This document shows positions 14,448 through 23,796 of a stretch of DNA of 57,684 nt, piece after piece. A model generated the notes under the pieces. The model was not told the DNA's origin, made no database searches, and saw nothing but the letters and a program-made list of their open reading frames with translations. Origin of the DNA: Bacillus sp. B15-48 (GTDB lineage Bacteria > Bacillota > Bacilli > Bacillales > Cytobacillaceae); NCBI RefSeq assembly GCF_016879755.1, contig NZ_WOFU01000013.1, positions 1-57,684 on the forward strand, read 5' to 3'. The stretch's first letter is position 1. Each line of letters begins with the position of its first letter. Position numbers and translations under genes: made by a program.

Positions 14448-17192
14448 ATGAATGTAGAACATCAGTTAATTAACAAGGCGTACTTTGAAAAGTATATGGA
14501 AGAGTCTACTAGCAGTCCTGTCCAAACACTTGGGGAGCTTTATCTTGAGGAAAATAAAAATGACATTGCTGATTTTAGCTATATTCGGTTTGCACAAGGA
14601 GAAGTTTATTTTCACCACAAGGACTTCGAAGCAGCGATTTTTAAATGGGAAAATATTCAAAATGAATTAGCTCCATGGGCAAAAAAGAATATGGCAGACG
14701 CCTACATCGAGCTAGGTTTATTGGAAACAGCAGAGGGGATTTATCAATCAATCGAGACTGATAGCCCAACATTGAGGATTGAAACGAACTTACAATTATT
14801 GACAATCTACATTGAGCAAGGCAAGCGGGAAAAAGCGAAAAAAGTGATTAACGAGGCGGTCGCTCTTAACCCTGATTATCCGGAAATCACGGAAATAGCC
14901 CGGCAGTTATTTGAGGAGCATGAAGATTGGGATGAGGCCGTTCGTTTAGCTACGGGAGAAGCCGTTCGTACGGGAGTGAATCAATGGTATACCACTTTGA
15001 AAACGTATATTGATGAAGGATATACGGCTGAAAAAGAGCCAGCGTATTTTAATGATGTGTTGGCTTCTCTATTTTCAATTGAACACCAAAGGTTTGAAAG
15101 TCTGGTTGGATCCTTGTGGAATAGCTATAAAGGACGGACTAATTTTTATGATTGGCTTATAAATTTCAATCGTCTTTTCCGTGGAATGGAGACTAGTCGC
15201 CACGATTTGTGGAAAGAACTGCCTCGATTATATGAAGAATCTTATTTTGATTTGATTAATGGTTCACATTTAATCAAAGAAATCTCAGCGATGATTCCTG
15301 AACATTTAATGAATTGGTTAAAAGTCGCGAAATCATCTACTTCTTTAGTTGCTTCTTCATCAGTTATGGCTTGGAATGAAATGTTTCCAACAACCCTTCC
15401 TGCTGAAGTGGTTCGCCATGCAGAAGAATTAATTTTAACTGGACAGCATTACGATACGGCTAAGGAAGATAGTTTACAACTGTTCGATGCCGTTCGGAAA
15501 TGGGCAGTGGATAATGGAATGGACCCTGGGAATATGATGAAGTGGCATGTTGAAGAGTTAGCCAATGATAGGAATCAGCATTTGCTTTTAGTTGGCTTAT
15601 TAGATAGCGGGAAAGCTGATTTCATTAATCAGTTCCTTGGGGAAACGTGGCTGAAGGAGTCAACCTCTAGTGTCGTTACCTTTAAATATGACACTGAAAC
15701 GGTAATTCATGAAATAACAGATACGGATGTAACTGAAATCGAAAATTACGAACAATTCCAGGAAGCGATTGGCACTAGTAGAAAAAATCATAATCATGAG
15801 ATGATTGTGGATGTGAAATTGCCTAATAACTTGTTGAAAGAAATGGAAGTTACGATAATTGATACACCAAGTATTCTTCATAAAAATGTAGAGAAAAATC
15901 TTGTAAATCAATATGTCCATTTAGCTGATAGCTTGCTATTTTTCTTGAATATGAATCAGCCGCTAACAGAAAAAGAGAAAGAGATTTTAAAACAAGTAAG
16001 CATACAGGCACCGAATCTTCCTGTTCACTTTATCCTTATAAACAAAGAGTCTCTTTTGAACGATCAAGAAATGAATGAAGGATACGAGAAAACAAAGACA
16101 AGGGTTCGAACTTATTATCCGAATGCACAACTACTGACGTTTCAATTGACGGATAATCATCATCAGCAACGAAAGCATTTTTCTGATTTCATTACTTCTG
16201 CATTTGATAAAGATAAGCATCGTGAGAGGAAAATTGTAAAACTTCAGCATTTTGTAGGTCGGTCGATTCATTATTTGCTAGATAAAAGAATCGAAATGGA
16301 AAATAACTTAGTTGAAACGATGCGCTGGAATGAAGAAATGGTATCAAAGTTAAATGGAGCTATTAATCAAGTTCAAGACCTCGAAGAAGAGAAGAAAAAG
16401 TCGATTAAAAACGCCTATGAAGATCAGAAAAACGAAGTGAAACAAGAGATGCTTGAAGAAATTCCGAAATTATTACGTGGAACTTCTGAGTTAATTAAGG
16501 AAGACAGCGACTTTGGCAAGCTTCATTTAAAATTAAATGAAGAGATGAATCAGCGAGTACAAAATTATTTGGAACAGTCTGTTTTGAAGAAGTTATATTC
16601 TTCCCTTCAGTGTTGGATTGAAAATTCTCAGGATGAGTTTAATCAAGCTCAATTTACATTAGATGAAATGAGTGCTGGATTTAATACGATGTATGGAGAA
16701 GAGCGTATTAAACAAGAATGCGATTTTAAAGTGCTGGAGGATTGGCGCCGAGATGCGGATCGCATGACAAATGGTATTTCATTAGAGGAATACAATTTCC
16801 TTTTGCGGTTTACTCCTGCTCAATTTTTCTTAAAGAGCGCTGGGAAATTGCTTGCTGTTTTGCCGAAGAATAATGCCCTGCTATATAATAAATATAAGTC
16901 CTATTTGGAAAATGAAGATTATCATGATTCGGCTAAAATGATTACCGAGAAATTCTTTAAGCAGTTTGAGCTGTTTGAGAAATCCATAGTACGGGATATT
17001 AACTTGTTTTTTAGAAATCCGCTTCACATTTTAAGAGATGCGGTGAAGGAAGCTGAACAGCAGATTCAAGTGAGTAAAGAGGAACTTGAAGTAATGAGAA
17101 TCAAACCAGAACGATATCGTGATCCATTAAACCTTTTCGAAGTGAAACTACGTCAATATGAGTGGATGGCAGCAGCTGGGAGAAATGAATAA
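14448..17192 (+). CDS. TPR-containing dynamin-like GTPase-fold protein with degenerate nucleotide site
   Basis: A 914-residue protein after GGAGG. Residues ~10-170 form TPR-like helical repeats (ADAYIELGLLETAEGIYQSI and following). A GTPase-like core starts at ~380 with VGLLDSGKADFINQFLG, resembling G1 but with Ala where Ser/Thr should follow the Lys; G3-like IIDTPSI (~471) lacks the usual Gly, and G4-like INKES (~531) replaces NKxD. From ~600 long coiled coils (METNL..., EEEKKKSIKNAYEDQK) resemble dynamin stalks. Bacterial dynamins remodel or protect membranes; here GTP hydrolysis may be lost or altered. No partner gene is adjacent. Not the usual B. subtilis DynA, which has two GTPase units. 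Confidence 0.7.
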   Translation: MNVEHQLINKAYFEKYMEESTSSPVQTLGELYLEENKNDIADFSYIRFAQGEVYFHHKDFEAAIFKWENIQNELAPWAKKNMADAYIELGLLETAEGIYQSIETDSPTLRIETNLQLLTIYIEQGKREKAKKVINEAVALNPDYPEITEIARQLFEEHEDWDEAVRLATGEAVRTGVNQWYTTLKTYIDEGYTAEKEPAYFNDVLASLFSIEHQRFESLVGSLWNSYKGRTNFYDWLINFNRLFRGMETSRHDLWKELPRLYEESYFDLINGSHLIKEISAMIPEHLMNWLKVAKSSTSLVASSSVMAWNEMFPTTLPAEVVRHAEELILTGQHYDTAKEDSLQLFDAVRKWAVDNGMDPGNMMKWHVEELANDRNQHLLLVGLLDSGKADFINQFLGETWLKESTSSVVTFKYDTETVIHEITDTDVTEIENYEQFQEAIGTSRKNHNHEMIVDVKLPNNLLKEMEVTIIDTPSILHKNVEKNLVNQYVHLADSLLFFLNMNQPLTEKEKEILKQVSIQAPNLPVHFILINKESLLNDQEMNEGYEKTKTRVRTYYPNAQLLTFQLTDNHHQQRKHFSDFITSAFDKDKHRERKIVKLQHFVGRSIHYLLDKRIEMENNLVETMRWNEEMVSKLNGAINQVQDLEEEKKKSIKNAYEDQKNEVKQEMLEEIPKLLRGTSELIKEDSDFGKLHLKLNEEMNQRVQNYLEQSVLKKLYSSLQCWIENSQDEFNQAQFTLDEMSAGFNTMYGEERIKQECDFKVLEDWRRDADRMTNGISLEEYNFLLRFTPAQFFLKSAGKLLAVLPKNNALLYNKYKSYLENEDYHDSAKMITEKFFKQFELFEKSIVRDINLFFRNPLHILRDAVKEAEQQIQVSKEELEVMRIKPERYRDPLNLFEVKLRQYEWMAAAGRNE

Positions 17193-17232
17193 AAGTAAGT
17201 AAGTAGGAATTCAGTTCCTCAAGCTTATCAGC

Positions 17233-17274
17233 AAAAAAAACCCCTCGTTTGTTCAATCAAACGAGGGGGTTTTC
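17233..17274. terminator. Bidirectional terminator between convergent genes
   Basis: CCCCTCGTTTG and CAAACGAGGGG pair around TTCAAT with A8 on the left and GTTTT on the right. Confidence 0.9.
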
Positions 17275-17303
17275 GTTCAGTACTACCTTCTCGACGGCTC
17301 GTC

Positions 17304-18542
17304 TTAAGCTTGTCGCTCCTGAACGAGGTTTCGCTTTTCCTTAACGAATTTAGGGTGGCGATGAACCGTGCCGATTAAAAGCAAGCCGCTAAGTAATAAC
17401 AAGGCGCTTGTAACGAAGAATACAGATGAAATTCCATACCAACCTGATAAAAAGCCCCCTAAGAGTGGACCAACGATATTACCTAAGAATCTAAGACTCG
17501 TATTGTAACCTAGTACCTCGCCTTGCATTTCAACTGGGGCTTCCTGACGGATGTAAGCAACTTGGACTGGAATAATCCCGCCAATTGCAAGGCCTAGTAT
17601 GAATCGGATTGTAATGAGTTGCCATATATTTGTAACAAATGCTCCAGGTAAATAGATAATCGCGGAGAGAATTAATAGAAAGATTAAGATTTTGACATAG
17701 CCAATTTGATCAGCTAAAGTCCCCCATTTTCTTGTCATCAATAAATTCCCTAACCCGGCTGCAGAAAAGGCCAGCCCAGAGAACAATGCGATGTTCTCTA
17801 AACCATGTAGTTCTGCCACATAAAGGGAGAGAATCGGTTGAATACTAAAGTGAGCCACTTGGACAAGCGCGGTCATGAGCATGACATTTAGTAGAATCGG
17901 ATTTTTTAAGATATGACGCCAAACCTCTTTCCGGCTAAAGCTTTTCTTTGTCTTCCCAGAAATGCCAATGCGGTATTCTTTTACAGTAAAAACAAGGATT
18001 GCTGAAAGGAGAATGAAAGAAGAGGTTGATTGGAAAGTCGCTGCATAGCCGATTGAATCAGCTAAAACCCCGCCAATCATCGGTCCAAATAAAGCACCAG
18101 TAACACTACCAGTTTGCAAGGTTCCTAGAACTTTTCCGGCTGTCTCTTTAGGTGTTTGTGTTGAAATGAACGCTTGAGAAACAGGAATAAAGCCAGAAAA
18201 GAACCCCATCAACATTCTTAATATAAATAGCTCCCAAACAGAAGTAGCAAATCCAAGTGAAAATAAGGATAAGGACATACCTATGCCCATAAAAATCATA
18301 ATCTTTTTCCGCCCATATTTATCCCCCATCCGTCCTATGATTGGGGAAAATAGTAGTGCAGTTACGAAAGTCACACCAAATGTAATTCCAGCCCATTTTT
18401 GTACATATTGGTCTGAAAAATCTCCGAATGAATCAATGTATAGGGAAAGGAAAGGCATAACCATAGTCATACTTCCTGCTACAAAAAAGTTTGCGAACCA
18501 CATGATCAATAAATTATGTTTACCAGTTTGTTGCGCAACCAT
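17304..18542 (-). CDS. MFS multidrug-type transporter
   Basis: A 412-residue, twelve-helix major facilitator protein. It has the loop 2-3 motif GRMGDKYGRKK and motif-C-like GPMIGGVLADSIGYAATF in helix 5, which marks drug:H+ antiporters. GNIVGPLLGGFLSGWYG repeats the theme in the second half. I start at ATG 18542 (MVAQQTGKHN); a GTG nine bases upstream and a longer frame to 18620 are possible, and the ribosome binding site is weak in all cases. The gene is monocistronic. Substrate unknown. Confidence 0.85.
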   Translation of the reverse strand: MVAQQTGKHNLLIMWFANFFVAGSMTMVMPFLSLYIDSFGDFSDQYVQKWAGITFGVTFVTALLFSPIIGRMGDKYGRKKIMIFMGIGMSLSLFSLGFATSVWELFILRMLMGFFSGFIPVSQAFISTQTPKETAGKVLGTLQTGSVTGALFGPMIGGVLADSIGYAATFQSTSSFILLSAILVFTVKEYRIGISGKTKKSFSRKEVWRHILKNPILLNVMLMTALVQVAHFSIQPILSLYVAELHGLENIALFSGLAFSAAGLGNLLMTRKWGTLADQIGYVKILIFLLILSAIIYLPGAFVTNIWQLITIRFILGLAIGGIIPVQVAYIRQEAPVEMQGEVLGYNTSLRFLGNIVGPLLGGFLSGWYGISSVFFVTSALLLLSGLLLIGTVHRHPKFVKEKRNLVQERQA

Positions 18543-18806
18543 AAGGCACACACTTCTTTCTAAATTATTTCGCCTTCCTAAATAGTATAACAAAAATATT
18601 GAAAAATTAGAACTGTTCAAGCTTCCGATCCTAAAGGTGGAAGGTGCATTAGGAGTGGAATGCTCTTTTAAGTTGACGATATCTTGTAAAAAGAAAAGGA
18701 ATCATGTAACGTAGGGATGGAATTAGTACATTCTTTTTTTATGAATTTTCGCTATAATTAAATAGTTATTTTAAAAGTATGAATAAAAGGAATAGGGGTA
18801 TGGGAA

Positions 18807-19259
18807 ATGAGGAAAATTGTATTGCTTTTGATGTTTTTAGTGATGGGTATTATGGTGGCTTGTGGAAATGACGGACAAAGCTCTCAACAAGATATTGAAT
18901 TACCCGCTTTATTAGAGGTGGATTTAAGGTTACCGGAAGAAAAGCTTGAGCCAGGTGTAGAAGTCTTGCTTGAAGCCTATGTCTCTCAAGGAGGAGAAGC
19001 GGTTGAGGATGCAAATTATGTAAGGTTTGAAACTTTAAAGCAAGGAGACGAACAATCGGTTCAGATTGATGGAGAACACCAAGGGGACGGTATTTATACG
19101 GCAAATATGGAGTTTGCCGATGAAGGGGTATATTCTATAACTGCTCATGTCACAGCAAGAGATATGCATAATATGCCAACAAAGGAATTGGTAATTGGCG
19201 ATCCGGTACAGACAGACGATGAACAAGCTGAATCAGATCATGAAGATGAGGAACATTAA
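18807..19259 (+). CDS. YtkA/FixH-like lipoprotein
   Basis: A 150-residue exported lipoprotein. The signal peptide ends in the lipobox IMVAC, so Cys19 would be lipidated and the protein anchored outside the membrane. Residues ~40-130 form an immunoglobulin-like YtkA/FixH domain (LEPGVEVLLEAYVSQGGEAV ... GVYSITAHVTARDMHNMP). The tail is a string of Asp, Glu and His that could bind metal ions. Related domains accompany copper and haem-copper oxidase genes, but no such gene is adjacent here. A terminator follows. Confidence 0.82.
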   Translation: MRKIVLLLMFLVMGIMVACGNDGQSSQQDIELPALLEVDLRLPEEKLEPGVEVLLEAYVSQGGEAVEDANYVRFETLKQGDEQSVQIDGEHQGDGIYTANMEFADEGVYSITAHVTARDMHNMPTKELVIGDPVQTDDEQAESDHEDEEH

Positions 19260-19270
19260 TTGTTAATGGG

Positions 19271-19303
19271 CCAAGTACATTCAAGTTGTGCTTGGTTTTT
19301 TTT
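19271..19303 (+). terminator. Terminator after the lipoprotein gene
   Basis: CCAAGTAC pairs with GTGCTTGG (one G·U), followed by eight T. Confidence 0.85.
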
Positions 19304-19470
19304 AATGGAAAGAAAGTTATGACCTAGGGCGCGGTAAGTACCTGATAGATCCTGCAAGCAACTTTGATACATCAGTTGAATTCCTCCAATAAAAAAGGAA
19401 GGAGAAATATTTTCCTAGTCCTTCTCATATGTTTATATAGATGCGATTCTGAATACTAGGAGGAGCAGAA

Positions 19471-20661
19471 ATGGACGTATTTGTTAGGCGTGGGGATACG
19501 CTCTGGCATTATAGCCAGATTTTTAACATTACACTGCAATTAATTCTTGACTCAAATCGGGATATTCAGCCTGGAAACTTAGCAGTTGGTCAACGTATTC
19601 GGATTCCAGGGTTTGTAGCGGTTGATTATCGTGTTCAACCAGGTGATACTTTATGGAACATTGCTACTAGGCGCCACTTGCCACAAGACGCTTTATTTTT
19701 AGTTAATCCAGAAATTAATCCTTATAGCCTTCAAGTTGGAGAGGCGATTAAAGTGCCACAACGGATTACATGGAGGCTCGTTAAAGGAAAACAGGAATAT
19801 GATTACAGCACGATGATGACCGACTTGGCTCGCTTGGAACGGGTGTACCCATTTATTCATTTGCCGAATATCGGTCATTCTGTATTAGGGCAAAGCATTC
19901 GTGAAGTAGTCATTGGCAACGGGCCAAAGAGAGTTCATTATAATGGTTCCTTTCATGGAAATGAATGGATAACAACGCCAATTATTATGACTTTTTTGAA
20001 TGATTATTTACTGGCTCTAACGAACAATACCCCGATTCGTGGGTTGTCAATGCAACGGTTTTATTGGGAGAATATGCTTTCAATCGTTCCAATGGTCAAT
20101 CCGGATGGAGTTGACCTCGTATTGAACGGACCTCCCGCAGATGATCCATATCGAAGCAGTGTTGTTGAATTGAATTCTGGGAACACTGATTTTACAGGAT
20201 GGAAAGCGAATATCCGTGGTGTGGATTTAAATGATCAATTTCCAGCTCGCTGGGAATTAGAAAAGGAAAGGAATCAGGTAGGTCCTGGGCCGCGGGATTA
20301 TGTTGGTGAAACGCCATTAAGCGAGCCAGAAGCAATTGCAATGGCAGAGCTTACGAAGCAGCGTAACTTTACGCGAGTTCTTGCATTCCATACACAAGGT
20401 GAAGTGATTTATTGGGGATTTGAAAGCTTGGAGCCAGCCGAATCAGAACAAATGGTGCAAGAGTTTGGCCGTGTAAGTGGCTATGAGCCGATAAAAACGA
20501 TTGAAAGTTACGCCGGCTATAAAGATTGGTTCATTCAGGAATGGCGTCGCCCAGGATTTACCGTTGAACTTGGTTTCGGTGTTAACCCGCTTCCGCTATC
20601 ACAGTTTGATGAAATCTATCAAGAATCACTCGGGATCTTCTTGGCCGGGTTATATATGTAA
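19471..20661 (+). CDS. yqgT: γ-D-glutamyl-meso-diaminopimelate endopeptidase I (LysM-LysM-M14)
   Basis: A 396-residue peptidoglycan peptidase, the same length as the sporulation endopeptidase I described in Bacillus sphaericus. Two N-terminal LysM repeats (residues ~1-47 and ~50-97; RRGDTLWHYSQIF and VQPGDTLWNIATR) bind the wall. The M14 zinc carboxypeptidase domain shows zinc ligands in SFHGNEWITTP and AFHTQGEVIYW and the catalytic Glu in FTVELGFG. There is no signal peptide, consistent with a mother-cell or spore enzyme. GGAGGAG precedes the start and a terminator follows. It cleaves γ-D-Glu-DAP bonds in spore-associated wall peptides. Confidence 0.92.
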   Translation: MDVFVRRGDTLWHYSQIFNITLQLILDSNRDIQPGNLAVGQRIRIPGFVAVDYRVQPGDTLWNIATRRHLPQDALFLVNPEINPYSLQVGEAIKVPQRITWRLVKGKQEYDYSTMMTDLARLERVYPFIHLPNIGHSVLGQSIREVVIGNGPKRVHYNGSFHGNEWITTPIIMTFLNDYLLALTNNTPIRGLSMQRFYWENMLSIVPMVNPDGVDLVLNGPPADDPYRSSVVELNSGNTDFTGWKANIRGVDLNDQFPARWELEKERNQVGPGPRDYVGETPLSEPEAIAMAELTKQRNFTRVLAFHTQGEVIYWGFESLEPAESEQMVQEFGRVSGYEPIKTIESYAGYKDWFIQEWRRPGFTVELGFGVNPLPLSQFDEIYQESLGIFLAGLYM

Positions 20662-20693
20662 TCATGTTTCGAAACGATTATTGAAATGGTTAA

Positions 20694-20726
20694 GTCTAGG
20701 ATTTTTTCATGCTAGGCTTTTTTTTT
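20694..20726 (+). terminator. Terminator after yqgT
   Basis: GTCTAG pairs with CTAGGC (one G·U) across 12 bases and is followed by nine T. Confidence 0.7.
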
Positions 20727-20822
20727 GCCATTTTTATCGGAAAACGGTTTTCAATTACACCTTGTTAAAGTCTTGTAGTAATTAATCCATGAAAGTGTGG
20801 GCTGATACGATAAAAAGAAACT

Positions 20823-20863
20823 AAAAAAACAAAAAATTACCACTAATATTAGTTGGTAATTTA
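20823..20863 (-). terminator. Terminator of the Spo0E-like gene
   Basis: AAATTACCA and TTGGTAATTT surround the palindrome CTAATATTAG. Read leftward, the stem is followed by TTTTTTGTTTTTTT. Confidence 0.8.
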
Positions 20864-20865
20864 GA

Positions 20866-21051
20866 TTAAAGGTAAGATTGTTCTTTTTTATGATATTGAT
20901 ACGCTACGATGAGCTTGTCTAACTTCTGACTGTATCTAATGGTGTCGTAGCTATTTAAACCAGTTTCTGCGGCAATTTGAATTAAATTTTCCCTCATTTT
21001 ATTGATTTTGCTCTCTAATTCCTCTTCAAAAGAAGGCGCCTTAACTCCCAT
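20866..21051 (-). CDS. Spo0E-family aspartyl-phosphate phosphatase
   Basis: A 61-residue helical hairpin protein with the Spo0E signature SQKLDKLI near residue 43 (canonical SQELD; Glu replaced by Lys). Family members dephosphorylate Spo0A~P and delay sporulation. ATG 21051 has GGAGAG six bases upstream; the longer GTG start at 21102 has no ribosome binding site. The gene sits alone between the spore endopeptidase and the nitrite reductase operon, divergent from the latter. The Lys substitution lies next to the catalytic motif and could alter activity. Confidence 0.85.
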   Translation of the reverse strand: MGVKAPSFEEELESKINKMRENLIQIAAETGLNSYDTIRYSQKLDKLIVAYQYHKKEQSYL

Positions 21052-21238
21052 TAAATCTCTCCGTCCGCTTTTTAAGTTTAGTCCGTAAATTAAATGATTC
21101 ACAAACTCTATTATGCAAAAAATCCCACAAAAATGGAAGTCTTATAATGAAAATAATAATAAAATTTTTTTCCATTTATTGTTTAAATCAAAGACGATAT
21201 TTGACGTATTTGTGAAACGTTGAGCAACACATAAATAA

Positions 21239-21281
21239 TGTGATAAACTTCACAAAATTATTTTTAAAAAGAAATTACAAT
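21239..21281 (+). promoter_or_regulatory. FNR-dependent promoter of the nirBD operon
   Basis: TGTGA-TAAACT-TCACA (21239-21254) matches the FNR consensus exactly. TACAAT at 21276-21281 is a good -10 and predicts a start at about 21288, which is 41.5 bases from the box centre, the canonical class II activation geometry. A TTTGTGAAAC element about 30 bases upstream (near 21210) could be a second regulator site, for example ResD-like. The leader to nirB is about 65 bases. Confidence 0.8.
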
Positions 21282-21351
21282 CGACACATAGAGAATATAC
21301 GACGTTAACTACTAGAACATTTTAATAGATATCTTACTAGGAGGTCACAAC

Positions 21352-23778
21352 ATGGAAAAGAAAAAATTGGTGATGATAGGCAACGGGATGGCAGGGATTC
21401 GGACGGTTGAAGAAATTTTAAAGCTCGCTCCAGAGGCATTTGAAATTACTGTTTTTGGCAATGAACCGTATCCGAACTATAATCGCATCCAACTGTCAAC
21501 GGTCTTACAAGGGGATACTACGGTTGAAGATATTATTATGAATAGTTGGGATTGGTATAAAGAAAACGGAATTAACTTATACACAGACGAGGCAGTGGTT
21601 GAAATCGACTCTGTCAAAAAACAAGTCATTTCTGATAAAGGAAGAAAAGTAGCCTATGATGAATTAATCATTGCGACAGGTTCAAGCTCATTCATTCTGC
21701 CTATTCCAGGTGGTGATAAACGAGGTGTTACCGGATTCCGTGATATTCAAGATTGTGAAACAATGATCAAATCAGCGCAGAACTATAAGAAGGCTGCGGT
21801 AATTGGTGGTGGTTTACTTGGATTAGAAGCTGCACGTGGCTTATTGAATCTCGGAATGGAAGTGGATGTCATTCATCTTATGCCACACTTAATGGAAAGG
21901 CAGTTAGATGAAGTAGCTTCAAGTATGTTGAGAACTGAACTTGAAAATCAAGGAATGAACTTCCTTATGGAAAAGCAGACAACGGAGATTTTAGGTGGAG
22001 AGCGTGTAACTGGCTTGCGATTTGCTGATGGCTCAGAAACCGAAGCTGATTTAGTGGTAATGGCTGTCGGAATTAAACCGAATGTCCAGTTAGCTAAAGA
22101 CAGTGGGATTTATGTCAACCGCGCAATTGTTGTCGATGATTTTATGCAAACAAGTGTAGCGCATATCCATGCAGTTGGTGAATGTGCAGAACATCGGGAA
22201 GTTGTATACGGTTTGGTCGCACCATTGTATGAACAAGGGAAAATCCTCGCAGCAAGTTTGTGCGGAGTTGAAACGAGACCGTACGAAGGTTCCTTTGTTG
22301 GTACTGGCTTAAAGGTGTCTGGTGTAGATTTGTTTTCAGCTGGAGAAATTGTTGATGATCCTAAAGCAAAAGCTATCAAAGTTCATAATGAATTTGATGG
22401 CGTTTATAAAAAGATTGTGATTCGAGATAATCAAATTTCTGGAATTGTTCTTTATGGTGATACGAAGGATAGTTCTAAACTATTTAGGATGTTAGTAAAT
22501 AAAGAAGATGTGAGTGGAATGACGAGCGTCTCTATTCTTGAGTCAGGTTGCTGTGGTGGTGCTGATTCTAGTGATGTTGCGACAATGTCAAATGAAGAAA
22601 TTGTTTGTGGTTGTAACGGAGTCACTAAGGGAACGATTGTCGAAGCGATACAAACGAAAGAATTAACAACAGTCGATGAGGTTGGAGGCTGTACAAATGC
22701 AGGAAGATCATGTGGACGTTGTAAATCATTAATTTCCGATATTCTCGCACATACACTTGGTGATAAATTTGATGGAGCTGCTAAGAAAACGGCCCTATGT
22801 AGTTGTACAACTTTGAGTCGTGATGAAGTCGTTGCTGAAATTAAAGGCAAAGGATTAACGAGTGTTAAGGAAGTCATGTATGTTCTTGATTGGAAACAGG
22901 AAGAAGGCTGCTCAAAATGCCGTCCCGCATTGAATTATTACCTCGGGATGATTCTTCAGGAAAAATATGTGGATGATCGCGACTCTCGTCTTGTAAACGA
23001 AAAAATGCACGCAAACATTCAAAAGGATGGGACGTACTCTGTCATTCCAAGGATGTACGGAGGAGTAACTTCAGCGAAAGATTTGAAAAAAATCGCTGAG
23101 GTCGCAGAAAAGTATGACGTACCGCTTGTAAAACTAACTGGAGGACAGCGAATCGGCTTATATGGGTTAAATAAAGAGGATTTGCCAGCTGTGTGGTCAG
23201 CACTTGGAATGGGATCAGGTTATGCTTATGGAAAAACATTGCGTACCGTGAAAACATGTGTTGGTGCTAAGTTCTGCCGTTTTGGTACCCAAGACTCGAT
23301 GGGACTTGGAATTGAACTAGAGAAAAAATTTGAACGTCTTGATACACCGCATAAAGTTAAAATGGGTGTGTCCGCTTGTCCGAGAAACTGTGCGGAATCA
23401 GGTATTAAAGACTTTGGTGTAGTCGGCATTGATGGCGGCTGGGAAATCTATGTTGCAGGGAATGGCGGAACAGATCTCCGGGCTGGTGATTTATTTGCAA
23501 CAGTAAAAACAAAAGCAGAAGTGATGGAGTTAATCGGTGCATTTTTACAATATTACCGCGAAACAGCGAATTATTTAGAACGTACTTCCACATGGGTTGA
23601 ACGCGTAGGACTTGATCATGTAAGGGAAGCATTAGCAGACGAAAACACGCGAAAAGCTCTAAATGAAAGACTTGATAAAACAATTGAAAAATACGTTGAG
23701 CCTTGGGGCGAAACGATTGAAAGTAAAGAGATTCAAGAGAAATATTACCAAAAGCGCGAACTGCCAGTATTTGTTTAA
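21352..23778 (+). CDS. nirB: NADH-dependent nitrite reductase large subunit
   Basis: An 808-residue cytoplasmic enzyme reducing nitrite to ammonium with six electrons. Domains in order: FAD/NAD(P)-binding oxidoreductase (1-~400; GNGMAGIRTVEEI, VIGGGLLGLEAARG), a BFD-like [2Fe-2S] domain (CGCNGVTKG ... CGRCK, ~415-470), a second BFD-like cysteine domain (CSCTTLSRDEV ... CSKCRP, ~485-540), the Nir/Sir ferredoxin-like repeat (~555-620), and the sirohaem/[4Fe-4S] site in TCVGAKFCRFG and CPRNCAESG (~640-690). GGAGG precedes the ATG. It is co-transcribed with nirD behind an FNR-type promoter and can detoxify or assimilate nitrite made by the reductase at 8.8 kb. Confidence 0.96.
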   Translation: MEKKKLVMIGNGMAGIRTVEEILKLAPEAFEITVFGNEPYPNYNRIQLSTVLQGDTTVEDIIMNSWDWYKENGINLYTDEAVVEIDSVKKQVISDKGRKVAYDELIIATGSSSFILPIPGGDKRGVTGFRDIQDCETMIKSAQNYKKAAVIGGGLLGLEAARGLLNLGMEVDVIHLMPHLMERQLDEVASSMLRTELENQGMNFLMEKQTTEILGGERVTGLRFADGSETEADLVVMAVGIKPNVQLAKDSGIYVNRAIVVDDFMQTSVAHIHAVGECAEHREVVYGLVAPLYEQGKILAASLCGVETRPYEGSFVGTGLKVSGVDLFSAGEIVDDPKAKAIKVHNEFDGVYKKIVIRDNQISGIVLYGDTKDSSKLFRMLVNKEDVSGMTSVSILESGCCGGADSSDVATMSNEEIVCGCNGVTKGTIVEAIQTKELTTVDEVGGCTNAGRSCGRCKSLISDILAHTLGDKFDGAAKKTALCSCTTLSRDEVVAEIKGKGLTSVKEVMYVLDWKQEEGCSKCRPALNYYLGMILQEKYVDDRDSRLVNEKMHANIQKDGTYSVIPRMYGGVTSAKDLKKIAEVAEKYDVPLVKLTGGQRIGLYGLNKEDLPAVWSALGMGSGYAYGKTLRTVKTCVGAKFCRFGTQDSMGLGIELEKKFERLDTPHKVKMGVSACPRNCAESGIKDFGVVGIDGGWEIYVAGNGGTDLRAGDLFATVKTKAEVMELIGAFLQYYRETANYLERTSTWVERVGLDHVREALADENTRKALNERLDKTIEKYVEPWGETIESKEIQEKYYQKRELPVFV

Positions 23779-23796
23779 TGAGAGGGGGAAGTTTAA

